Source: Comamonadaceae bacterium
GTDB lineage: Bacteria; Pseudomonadota; Gammaproteobacteria; Burkholderiales; Burkholderiaceae_C
Assembly (NCBI GenBank): GCA_947374705.1
Contig: CANCDA010000119.1
Span: 1 to 7,711 of the forward strand
Direction: 5' to 3'
DNA: 7,711 bases
In this document: positions 1-6,647 of the stretch, one piece after another
Position numbering within the stretch: the stretch's first letter is position 1
How the letters are laid out: every line of letters begins with the position of its first letter
The notes under the pieces: model-generated
The model's database searches: none
What the model was told of the DNA's origin: nothing
Seen by the model: the letters and a program-made list of their open reading frames with translations, nothing else
Program-made: the position numbers and the translations under genes

Positions 1-850
1 CCAAGGCCCCCAAATCACGTGCACCGAGCAGGAGCTCACGGTCAACCCACGCGTCGCTCAGCTCAATCTTGCGCAGCCCCAAGGCCTGAACCAACGGCTG
101 TGCGGCCCCCCCAGGCAGCACGGCAATACCTAGACCTGCGGCCACCATCTGGCACATGGCGTCGAAACTGCGCACATGGATGCGGATGCGCAAGGGCTTG
201 CCGATCTGCCCGCTCTCAATCGCCAGCCGTTGCGCCAGCGAGGTCGATTGCGTCAGGCTCACGAAGTCGTAGTCCACCGCTTCGGCAAAAGCCAGTTTCT
301 TGCGCTTGGCCAGTGGATGCTTGGGCGGCACGACCAGCACCAGCCGATCACGCCGATAAGGCAAGGTGTGCAAACCCAACGCGGGCGTGCGGTCGGCAAA
401 GATGCCCACATCGGCACGACCGTCGAGGATGGCCAGCACCACCTCATGGCTGTCGGCCTCGTGGAGTTCAATGCGAATGCCCGGCTGCTGGCGCGCAAAA
501 TCAGCCAGATCACTCGGTAAAAATTGCGTGATGGCCGAGGTGTTGGCCCACAAGCGCACAACACCCATCAAGCCCTTGGCATGGTCGGACAAGTCAGCAC
601 TCATCTGATCCACATCGCCCAGAATCCGCTGCACATGACGGTGCAAGGCTTCACCCGCCAAAGTCAGCTTGACGCCGCGTGAGTGGCGCTCCAGCAAGGG
701 CACGCCAAACGCGACTTCCAGATCGGCAATGCGCTTGCTCGCCGCGCCCACGGCCAACAGAGCCAGCTCGGCCCCCTGGCTGATGCTGCCCGTGCGGGCC
801 ACCCGATTGAACAAGGAGAGCGAGACGAGATCGATCCGGTGCAGGTTCAT
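1..850 (-). CDS. LysR-type transcriptional regulator (3' end cut by window edge)
   Basis: DNA-binding regulator with an N-terminal winged helix-turn-helix and a C-terminal effector-binding domain, probably controlling the adjacent carboxylate catabolic genes. The reading frame starts MNLHRIDLVSLSLFNRVART and stays open for 283 codons to the window edge; the usual family length is about 300 residues, so only about 15-20 C-terminal residues are missing. Residues 14-45 are the HTH (F14, VA 17-18, GS 21-22, AASKRI 36-41, LE 44-45), followed by the wing 49-66 (G49, LLER 52-55, LT 62-63, AG 65-66). The effector domain begins near residue 93 (GLMGVVRLWA) and contains the usual DVGIF and GLGIAVLP segments. 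The start is firm because an in-frame TGA lies two codons upstream. No strong Shine-Dalgarno is visible. It lies 51 bases downstream of a Bug receptor gene on the same strand, not divergent from a target as LysR genes often are, so it may be co-transcribed. The family is certain; the effector is unknown. Confidence 0.95.
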   Translation of the reverse strand, partial: MNLHRIDLVSLSLFNRVARTGSISQGAELALLAVGAASKRIADLEVAFGVPLLERHSRGVKLTLAGEALHRHVQRILGDVDQMSADLSDHAKGLMGVVRLWANTSAITQFLPSDLADFARQQPGIRIELHEADSHEVVLAILDGRADVGIFADRTPALGLHTLPYRRDRLVLVVPPKHPLAKRKKLAFAEAVDYDFVSLTQSTSLAQRLAIESGQIGKPLRIRIHVRSFDAMCQMVAAGLGIAVLPGGAAQPLVQALGLRKIELSDAWVDRELLLGARDLGAL

Positions 851-857
851 GGGTCAA

Positions 858-876
858 CAATGGCGCTTAGACATTG
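858..876. promoter_or_regulatory. Candidate LysR-type box (T-N11-A dyad)
   Basis: On the plus strand CAATG, nine bases, then CATTG form a perfect 5-bp inverted repeat that contains T861-N11-A873, the classic LysR-family recognition geometry. It lies 8-26 bases upstream of the LysR start codon, where negative autoregulation would be expected. A 5-bp dyad can arise by chance, and I see no accompanying -35/-10 pair, so this is only a candidate. Confidence 0.3.
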
Positions 877-901
877 AACTTATTCAGCGAAGACACCGAC
901 C

Positions 902-1867
902 TCACAAGGGCTGAATATCCGCCTGTTTCACGATCTTCTGGTAGATGCCAATCTGCTCGCGCACGAAGCGGGCGAACTCTTCGGGTTTCATGGGCGACGG
1001 GGCGATGCCGAGTTTGGCGAACTGCTCGCGCACCTCGGGTTTTTGCAGGATGGCATCGACTTGCGCATTGAGCTTGTTCACTACTGAACCTGGCGTGCCC
1101 GTTGGGGCCCACATGCCGAACCACAGGGTGATGTCAAAACCGGGCAATCCTTGCTCGGCCAGGGGCGGCACTTCGGGCATCACGTCGGCGCGTTGGCGGG
1201 TGGACACGCCCAGCGCTGCGAGCTTGCCTTCTTTCATTTGCCCGACCACCGTGTTGATGGGGGCCATGTAGAAAGCAGTTCGCCCGGCCATGGAATCTTG
1301 AATCGCCTCGGGTGAGCCTTTGTAGGGGATGTGCAGCATCTTGATGCCCGCGACCTGGGCAAAGTACTCTGCCGCCAAGTGGGTGGAGCTGCCCACGCCT
1401 GCGGAGGCGAAAGGGATGCTGCCAGGCTTGGCTTTGGCCGCGTCGATCAGTGACTTGACTGATGCGTACTCGCCGCCCTTGGCGGTGACCATCACATAAG
1501 GCGTGATGCCCAGGATGCTCACGTCCACCAGGTCTTTGAGCGGGTCATAGGGCAGGGTTTTGTAGATGGCCGAATTGGCCGCGTGCGAGGCGGACTGCAC
1601 CAGCAGGGTGTAGCCATCGGCCTCGGCCTTGACCACGGCTTGCGTGCCGATTTGCCCGCCCGCGCCGGGGCGGTTTTCCACAATCACGGGTTGCTTCCAG
1701 ACCTCACTCAGGTGGCGGGCAATGATGCGCCCCGCAATGTCTGCGCCTGAGCCTGCGGTGAGGGGCACGATGAGGCGAATGGGTTTGCTGGGGTAGTCTT
1801 GCGCGGCAGTCCAGGTGGCGGTTAAGGCCAGGGCCATCAATGTGGCGCGTTGGATGAAAGTTTTCAT
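902..1867 (-). CDS. Bug/TctC-family tripartite tricarboxylate transporter substrate-binding protein (receptor B)
   Basis: Periplasmic high-affinity receptor for a small carboxylate or related polar ligand, 321 residues, the normal family length. Residues 1-22 are a Sec signal peptide (MKTFIQR, then a hydrophobic stretch) with likely cleavage after TAA22. The mature protein starts with the family hallmark YPSKPIRLIV (25-34), then the first ligand loop AGSGADIAGR and VENRPGAGGQIGT, and further on HIPYKGS and the FGMWAPTGTP segment. The frame can be extended upstream to 1936, but I chose the ATG at 1867 because it has an AGGAGA ribosome site seven bases upstream and begins a proper signal peptide; the longer version would bury that signal behind 23 residues. 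It follows the CoA-ligase gene after 93 bases and precedes the LysR gene. No TctA/TctB membrane partners are present in the window. Such receptors are often unlinked to their permease and can also act as signalling receptors. The ligand cannot be told from sequence. Confidence 0.95.
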   Translation of the reverse strand: MKTFIQRATLMALALTATWTAAQDYPSKPIRLIVPLTAGSGADIAGRIIARHLSEVWKQPVIVENRPGAGGQIGTQAVVKAEADGYTLLVQSASHAANSAIYKTLPYDPLKDLVDVSILGITPYVMVTAKGGEYASVKSLIDAAKAKPGSIPFASAGVGSSTHLAAEYFAQVAGIKMLHIPYKGSPEAIQDSMAGRTAFYMAPINTVVGQMKEGKLAALGVSTRQRADVMPEVPPLAEQGLPGFDITLWFGMWAPTGTPGSVVNKLNAQVDAILQKPEVREQFAKLGIAPSPMKPEEFARFVREQIGIYQKIVKQADIQPL

Positions 1868-1874
1868 GGTGTTG

Positions 1875-1880
1875 TCTCCT
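1875..1880 (-). promoter_or_regulatory. Ribosome binding site of receptor B
   Basis: AGGAGA on the minus strand, seven bases before the ATG at 1867. It is the strongest Shine-Dalgarno in the window and decides the start in favour of 1867 rather than the in-frame codon at 1936. Confidence 0.8.
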
Positions 1881-1960
1881 GTTTTAAATCTAGCTATCTG
1901 GCGGTGCGCAAAGATCGTTTTTCGACGAATTATCAATGGGGTGAAGCAAGGCTGCTTGCC

Positions 1961-4177
1961 CTAGCTGGCCAGCACCATCACTGCATCTGCCGCGCGCGCG
2001 CCCTGCCCTTGCGGCAGCACAAAGAGCGGGTTGATTTCAGCCGTTACCAGTCGCTCGCCCAATGCTTCGACCATGTTGGAGAAGGCCACAACGGCATCCA
2101 GCAAGGCATCGACATCGGCCAAGGGGCGGCCACGGTAGCCGTTCAGCAGCGGCCAGGTTTTGAGGCTCTCCAACATGTCGCGTGCACCGGCTCGGTCAAC
2201 GGGGCACAGCCGAAGTGCGGTGTCTTCCAGCAGCTCAGCCGCCGTGCCGCCCATGCCCAGCAAAATAGCGCTGCCCACGGGGTCGCGGTGCATGCCCAGG
2301 ATCATCTCGACGCCGCCAGTGACCATGTCTTGCAGCAAAAATTGATCGCACACCACGCCCGCATGGCGTTGCACGTCGGCACGCATTTGATCCAGGCGTG
2401 CGCCCACCTGAGCTTGCGTGAGGTTCACCGCCACACCGCCCACATCGCTTTTATGCGTGAGGCTGTTGGACAAGATTTTGAGAACGAATTTCTGTGAACC
2501 GCTCAACCCCACAGATTGCGCCATGGCTTGCGCCGCCTGCGCCGCCTCGCCGCTGTTCGCCACCACCGTCTCGCGGGTGGCGGGCACACCAAACTGGGCA
2601 AAAATTTGTTTGGCCTCAAACTCGTTCAACGCGCCATTGAGTTGGCTGGGGATGACGATGAGCGGCGCAGCCTCTGCACTTGGGCTTGCGGACTCTTGGT
2701 GTTGGCCTTGGTGTTGGCCTTGGTGTTGACGTTGGTGCTGGTATTGCGCTTGTTGCTGCATGCCCAAGAGGGCCTGCGCGCAGCTCTCAGGCGCAGTGAA
2801 AGCAGGCACGCCCAGCGAGGACAGCACAGCCGCCGCTTCGGGCGAGTGCGGGCTGACATAGGCCAGCACGGGCTTGTGGGCAAAGTCTGGCGCGTCTGTC
2901 AAAGCACCGGCAATCGCGTCGGCCATGAGACTGGGCTGGGCCACACCGGATGAACCCACGATGACGATGAGTGCGTCATAACTCGCGCTGGCCAGCAGCG
3001 CCGCCACCGCGCCGCGCAGCACCGCTGGCTGCAAGCCCGCCAGGGTCACGTCAATCGGGTTTTTATCAAACACAGCGTGGTCACCGGTTTGCGTGGCGCG
3101 CAGTTTGAGCGCGGTGGCCGCATCCGGCGCGGGGGCCTCAAAGCCTGCCAGACCCAGACTGTCAGACACCAGCGTGCCCGCGCCACCGGTGGAGGTGAGT
3201 ATCGCCACGCGCTTGCCGTTCAGCTTTTTACCGGTGCACAGCGCGAGCGGTATGTCCAGCAAGTCACTGAAGACTTGCGCCCGGATCACGCCACAACGGG
3301 CAAAGAGTGCGTCATACATGCGGTCAGAGCCCGCCATGGCCCCGGTGTGCGAGACAGCAGCTTGCGCACCCGCTTCTGAGCGACCAATTTTGAACGCGAC
3401 GATGGGTTTGCCCAAACCGCCATTGGCTTGGCGCGCCTTGTGGCAGGCGGCTTTGAAGCGGGCCACGTTGCGCACGGTTTCGATGTAGAGCACGATAACC
3501 TCGGTGGCGGGGTCATCGGCCAGGTAGTCCACGCAGTCGGCCAGATCAATGTCCACCTCATTGCTGGTCGAAATCAATTTGGCCAGCCCCACGCCCCGCG
3601 CCGACGCACGCGACAAGAGCGAGCCCAAAATGCCGCCGCTTTGCGAGACCACGCTGATGCTGCCGTGGCTCAAGGTTTGCATGTCCAGCGCGCCGCTGGG
3701 CGAGAGCACGATGCTGTCCGTCAAATTGACCAGCCCAATGGTGTTGGGCCCAAGCAAGCGCATGGGCGGCAAGCCACTCAAGCCACTCAATCCACCATCA
3801 ACGCGGCTTGCCGCCGCCAGCAGTGCCGTTTGCCGCGCAGCGCCCGCCTCGCCCGTTTCCGCATAACCGCTGGCCAACACGATGCAGGCCTTGACCCCTA
3901 GGGCCGCGAGTTCGCGCACCGCGCCTTCAGCGCGATCGGCCCCCAAGAGCAGCATGGCCACATCAGGGACTTCGGGTAGCGCAGCAATGCTGGGGTAACA
4001 GGTGAGTCCCTTGATTTCGCTCACGCGCGGATTGACCGGGTAAATCGCACCCGCAAAGCCGTGCTGTTGCAAATACGCAATCGGGCGACCCGAGGTTTTA
4101 CTCGCGTCGGCAGACGCACCAATCACCGCCACTGAGCGCGGCTTGAACAACACGTCCATCACACTGGAGTCCTTCAT
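1961..4177 (-). CDS. Fused NDP-forming acyl-CoA synthetase (acetate-CoA ligase family)
   Basis: Cytoplasmic enzyme of the succinyl-CoA synthetase superfamily (COG1042 type) that interconverts a carboxylic acid, CoA and ATP with acyl-CoA, ADP and phosphate; 738 residues, with alpha- and beta-like parts fused. Residues about 8-150 are the CoA-binding Rossmann domain (FKPRSVAVIGAS, YPVNP, GPNTIGLVN). About 165-315 is the ligase-CoA domain, with SQSGG (178-182), E233 in LYIE, and the expected phosphohistidine H277 in SHTGAMAGS. About 320-470 is a second flavodoxin-like domain. Residues 474-494 are a Gln/His-rich linker. About 513-735 is the ATP-grasp beta-type domain, with H575 in HKSDVGGV and EINP (714-717). 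All key residues look intact, so it should be active. The start is uncertain: ATG 4177 has AAAGAAAG ten bases upstream, while ATG 4159 (residue 7, MDVLFKPRS) has AAGGA at 4170-4174, also ten bases upstream. The gene follows the MmgE/PrpD gene after 72 bases. It probably activates the acid captured by the Bug receptors; the acyl substrate is unknown. Confidence 0.93.
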   Translation of the reverse strand: MKDSSVMDVLFKPRSVAVIGASADASKTSGRPIAYLQQHGFAGAIYPVNPRVSEIKGLTCYPSIAALPEVPDVAMLLLGADRAEGAVRELAALGVKACIVLASGYAETGEAGAARQTALLAAASRVDGGLSGLSGLPPMRLLGPNTIGLVNLTDSIVLSPSGALDMQTLSHGSISVVSQSGGILGSLLSRASARGVGLAKLISTSNEVDIDLADCVDYLADDPATEVIVLYIETVRNVARFKAACHKARQANGGLGKPIVAFKIGRSEAGAQAAVSHTGAMAGSDRMYDALFARCGVIRAQVFSDLLDIPLALCTGKKLNGKRVAILTSTGGAGTLVSDSLGLAGFEAPAPDAATALKLRATQTGDHAVFDKNPIDVTLAGLQPAVLRGAVAALLASASYDALIVIVGSSGVAQPSLMADAIAGALTDAPDFAHKPVLAYVSPHSPEAAAVLSSLGVPAFTAPESCAQALLGMQQQAQYQHQRQHQGQHQGQHQESASPSAEAAPLIVIPSQLNGALNEFEAKQIFAQFGVPATRETVVANSGEAAQAAQAMAQSVGLSGSQKFVLKILSNSLTHKSDVGGVAVNLTQAQVGARLDQMRADVQRHAGVVCDQFLLQDMVTGGVEMILGMHRDPVGSAILLGMGGTAAELLEDTALRLCPVDRAGARDMLESLKTWPLLNGYRGRPLADVDALLDAVVAFSNMVEALGERLVTAEINPLFVLPQGQGARAADAVMVLAS
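2696..2743. repeat. Four tandem 12-bp units coding a Gln/His-rich linker
   Basis: On the plus strand the unit TTGGTGTTGGCC occurs exactly at 2696-2707 and 2708-2719, then with changes as TTGGTGTTGACG (2720-2731) and TTGGTGCTGGTA (2732-2743). On the minus strand, in the frame of the CoA ligase, it encodes YQHQ, RQHQ, GQHQ, GQHQ. Because the unit is a multiple of three, copy-number change would lengthen or shorten the linker without breaking the protein. It sits between the CoA-ligase part and the ATP-grasp part. Confidence 0.9.
3771..3788. repeat. Short 9-bp tandem duplication within the CoA ligase
   Basis: AAGCCACTC occurs twice in a row (3771-3779, 3780-3788) and is followed by a degenerate third start. 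It encodes the GLSGLSGL stretch at residues 129-136 of the CoA ligase, a surface-loop position just before the conserved GPN motif. It is probably a minor replication-slippage product without functional meaning. Confidence 0.7.
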
Positions 4178-4249
4178 GGGGGTACGACTTTCTTTTGATT
4201 TTTGAGTTACGACGGGATCGGGTTTGAATCACGCTTGAGCGCCCGCTTT

Positions 4250-5620
4250 TTATTCCGCTTGCCAATAGTGGGGCAGTAGCGCCACCGGCACATCCGCCTC
4301 GCCCATGATGGCCGTGGAGAGTGCCTCAGCATGAGCCCGCCCAATACGGGGCGTGGCGAGTTCAAAGAACTTGTCCAACAATTCCTCGTCGGTGAGGGGG
4401 TCGTCCGGGTCGCCGTGGCGCGTGTCTTGATGGCGCGCAAAAATCTCGCCACTCAGCAATTCAATCTCAATCTGCGCGCTGCGTTTTTTCGGGAAGTGCT
4501 GTGTGCAAGCGGGCGCTTCATGCACGGTGATTTTGTCTTCCAGCGCGCGAATCTGCGGGTTGGCCAGTGCGTCGGGCATGAAGGCCTGCTCTCTGACGCG
4601 GCCCAACACCAGACGCGCCGCCACGGTGTAAGTCAAACTGAATTTGGCTTCAAACGCGCTTTGCGGTCGGCGATACGCGCACACCTCCACGCCTGCCCTG
4701 TAGGCCCCAATGCGAATGGCTTTGATGCTGTCGGGCGCAATGCGGTGCTGCGCTTGCAAGGCTGCCGCACCGTCAATGGCGGGAAAGGTGTGGCCGCAGC
4801 AACCGTGGTTCTTGAACGTCATGCGGGTGATGTTGAAGTCTGTGCCCAGGCCATCCAGCGCCTCGCCCCAGCGCGCGCCCGCACTCATGGCAGCACCAAA
4901 ACCGACCTCGCCTTCCAGCAGATCGGGCGTGCCCGTCATGCCCGCCGCCGCCGCCAGCGCAGCGCTTAAGCCCACTTCAGCGGCGTGCCCGCCGTGCATG
5001 GGCTTGGTCATGGCGTCTGAGCGAAAGGCTTGCTGCAAGCCGCTGGCAAACGTGCCCGCAGTCGCCATGGCGTGGCAAGCCGCTTCTGCACTCAGTTGCA
5101 ATAGCGCCGCGCACGCCGCCGCCGCGCCAAACACGCCCGCCGTGCCCGTGGTGTGGAAGTACTTGTAGTGGCTGGGTTGCACGGCAGCGCCAATGCGGGT
5201 GGAGACCTCGTAACCCGCAGTGATGGCTTTGAGCAGCGCGTCGCGCCCCAGCCCACGCGCTTGCGCCAATGCAAACGCGGGAGAGATGGTGGGGCTGGCG
5301 GGGTGATAAGCGCCGTCGCGGTAGATGTCGTCGTACTCTGCCAGGTGCGAGAGCGTGCCGTTGATAAAGGCTGCTGCCCGAAGTTGGGCTTTAGCGCTTG
5401 TACCTGCAATGCTGCAAGGCGCGTGTCCCACCAGTGGATCAACCAGTTCATCCAAGTAAGCCTTGCGCAGCAAGTCAGCGGTTGGCAAATTGCCGCCAGC
5501 CATCAGTGCACCCGTCCAATCGAGCAGGGCGCGTTTGGCGTGGTGCTGGACATCAGCGCTCTGCGCTTGTTGTGCAGCATTGGCAATGTAGGCGCCGTAA
5601 CTTTGTAGAAGCGTGCTCAT
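4250..5620 (-). CDS. MmgE/PrpD family protein (2-methylcitrate dehydratase / cis-aconitate decarboxylase fold)
   Basis: Cytoplasmic enzyme of the family that includes 2-methylcitrate dehydratase PrpD and cis-aconitate decarboxylase; 456 residues, full length. Family landmarks in order: INGTLSHLAEYDD (86-98), HPASPTISPAFALA (106-119), GYEVSTRIG (136-144), HTTGTAGVFGAAAA (156-169), KPMHGGHAAEVG (206-217), FKNHGCCGHTFPAIDG (269-284) and FEAKFSLTYTVAARLV (323-338). H106, H156, K206 and K270 fall where the basic active-site residues of the cis-aconitate decarboxylases do (H103, H159, K207, K272 in ACOD1, from memory). ACOD1 D93 and T97 correspond to E95 and I99 here, so a different substrate is likely. 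Its ATG overlaps the TGA of the upstream receptor gene (ATGA at 5620-5617), which points to translational coupling; AGGGG and GAGGG lie just upstream inside that gene. A 72-base gap separates it from the CoA ligase. The reaction is inferred to be a dehydration, hydration or decarboxylation of a small polycarboxylate. It is not assignable more closely. Confidence 0.93.
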   Translation of the reverse strand: MSTLLQSYGAYIANAAQQAQSADVQHHAKRALLDWTGALMAGGNLPTADLLRKAYLDELVDPLVGHAPCSIAGTSAKAQLRAAAFINGTLSHLAEYDDIYRDGAYHPASPTISPAFALAQARGLGRDALLKAITAGYEVSTRIGAAVQPSHYKYFHTTGTAGVFGAAAACAALLQLSAEAACHAMATAGTFASGLQQAFRSDAMTKPMHGGHAAEVGLSAALAAAAGMTGTPDLLEGEVGFGAAMSAGARWGEALDGLGTDFNITRMTFKNHGCCGHTFPAIDGAAALQAQHRIAPDSIKAIRIGAYRAGVEVCAYRRPQSAFEAKFSLTYTVAARLVLGRVREQAFMPDALANPQIRALEDKITVHEAPACTQHFPKKRSAQIEIELLSGEIFARHQDTRHGDPDDPLTDEELLDKFFELATPRIGRAHAEALSTAIMGEADVPVALLPHYWQAE

Positions 5621-6630
5621 TCGGCCCTCGCCCCTGAGGCTTTGACAATCGGGGCCCAGGTATCAAACTCGCTACGCACAAAGGCCGAGAACTCTTCCAC
5701 ACTCATCGGTATCGGCTCGGCCCCTTGCGCGACCAGTCGGGCGTTGACCTCCGGGCTTTGCAAAACCTCATTCACCGCTTTGTTGAGTTTTTGCACGATG
5801 GCCATGGGTGTGCCTTTGGGTGCAAAAAACCCGAACCATGAGCCCGTGGCCATATCGACACCCAACTCTTTGAGCGTCGGCGTGTCAGGCAAGGCCCGCG
5901 AGCGGATTTTGGTGGAAATGGCCAAGGGCTTGAGTTGCCCGCCCTTGATCAGTTGCGTGACTGAGGGCACGGTGGCAAACATGTATTGCAAACGTCCGGC
6001 CACCAGGTCACGCGTGGCTTCCGCGCCTTTGTAGGGGATGTGCAACGCATTCAAGCCGGTGCGTGCGCTGTACAAATAGCCCGTCATGTGGGCAGCTGTG
6101 CCGATGCCGGTTGAGCCGTAGCTGACTTTGTCGGGGTTGGCTTTGGCGAATTTGCTGAGGTCGGCGATTGAATGGATCACGGGTGCACTCGCAATGGTGG
6201 GCACAACCAAGACCGTGGGCACTTCAGCAATCAGGGCGACGGCTTGCAGTTCTTTTTGCGGGTTAACGGCCAGCTTGGCGAACAGCGACGGGTTGATCGC
6301 AATGGGCCCGAATGAGTTGACGAGGATGGTGTAGCCATCGGGCGCGGCACGGCCTACAAACTCCGTGCCCAAATTGCCTGCGGCGCCCGGTTTGTTTTCC
6401 ACCACCACCGTGGCATTCCACTTGGTCGTCAACTGCGCTGCCACTTCGCGGGCCAAGATGTCTGTGGTGCCGCCTGCGGTGAAGGAGACGATGAATCGGA
6501 TGGGTTTTTCGGGGTATTTATCAGCGGATTTGTCGGCGGATGATGCTGCGCTTTGCGCGTGCGTACTGTGGGCTGCAAACCCCAGCAGCACCAGGGCGCT
6601 CAAGCGGCGAATGGCGTTGATTCGTTTCAT
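5617..6630 (-). CDS. Bug/TctC-family tripartite tricarboxylate transporter substrate-binding protein (receptor A)
   Basis: Second periplasmic receptor of the Bug family, 337 residues. Residues 1-25 are a Sec signal peptide (KRINAIRR, hydrophobic LSALVLLGFAA, likely cleavage after THA25). It is followed by an unusually long Ser/Ala/Lys/Asp spacer with a small SADK repeat (31-38) before the hallmark YPEKPIRFIV (39-48). Ligand-site segments are FTAGGTTDILAREVA (50-64), VENKPGAAGNLGTEF (77-91), HIPYKGAEATRDLVAG (197-212) and SWFGFFAPKGTP (264-275). The start at 6630 has AAAGAG nine bases upstream (6640-6645) and lies 17 bases after the acyl-CoA dehydrogenase stop, so the genes are surely co-transcribed. 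The last codons overlap the MmgE/PrpD start by four bases. It is clearly divergent from the other receptor in this window, particularly in the first ligand loop (GGTTD against GSGAD), so it is not a recent duplicate. The ligand is unknown. Confidence 0.95.
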   Translation of the reverse strand: MKRINAIRRLSALVLLGFAAHSTHAQSAASSADKSADKYPEKPIRFIVSFTAGGTTDILAREVAAQLTTKWNATVVVENKPGAAGNLGTEFVGRAAPDGYTILVNSFGPIAINPSLFAKLAVNPQKELQAVALIAEVPTVLVVPTIASAPVIHSIADLSKFAKANPDKVSYGSTGIGTAAHMTGYLYSARTGLNALHIPYKGAEATRDLVAGRLQYMFATVPSVTQLIKGGQLKPLAISTKIRSRALPDTPTLKELGVDMATGSWFGFFAPKGTPMAIVQKLNKAVNEVLQSPEVNARLVAQGAEPIPMSVEEFSAFVRSEFDTWAPIVKASGARAE

Positions 6631-6647
6631 GGCATTGCACTCTTTGT

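Noticed and set aside
19..564. Plus-strand and alternative minus-strand frames at the left edge
   Set aside because: They overlap the LysR coding frame, which runs unbroken from 850 to the edge with clear family motifs.
1868..1936. N-terminal extension of receptor B to 1936
   Set aside because: It would place 23 residues before a clean signal peptide and ignore the strong AGGAGA site in front of 1867.
1908..1936. Possible promoter (TTGATA as -35) ahead of receptor B
   Set aside because: The hexamer at the right spacing (CTTTGC) bears no resemblance to a -10 element.
1936..1960. GCAAG-CAGC-CTTGC hairpin just after the CoA-ligase stop as a terminator
   Set aside because: The stem is only five pairs and is not followed by a T run; transcription probably continues into receptor B.
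1850..2497. Long plus-strand open frame (215 codons) opposite the CoA ligase
   Set aside because: It is antisense to a full-length, well-recognised gene, has no family-like motifs or ribosome site, and is the kind of shadow frame GC-rich coding DNA produces.
4178..4249. Terminator or promoter in the 72-base gap between the MmgE/PrpD and CoA-ligase genes
   Set aside because: Only overlapping 4-bp inverted repeats (AGCG/CGCT) with two-base loops are present, and there is no T tract or convincing -35/-10 pair.
4331..4969. Plus-strand open frame of 212 codons opposite the MmgE/PrpD gene
   Set aside because: Antisense shadow: its composition is rich in Arg, Ala and His, with no recognisable domain or plausible start region.
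4250..5620. Calling the MmgE/PrpD gene prpD or a cis-aconitate decarboxylase gene
   Set aside because: No methylcitrate-cycle partners are nearby and two active-site positions differ from ACOD1, so only the family name is supported.
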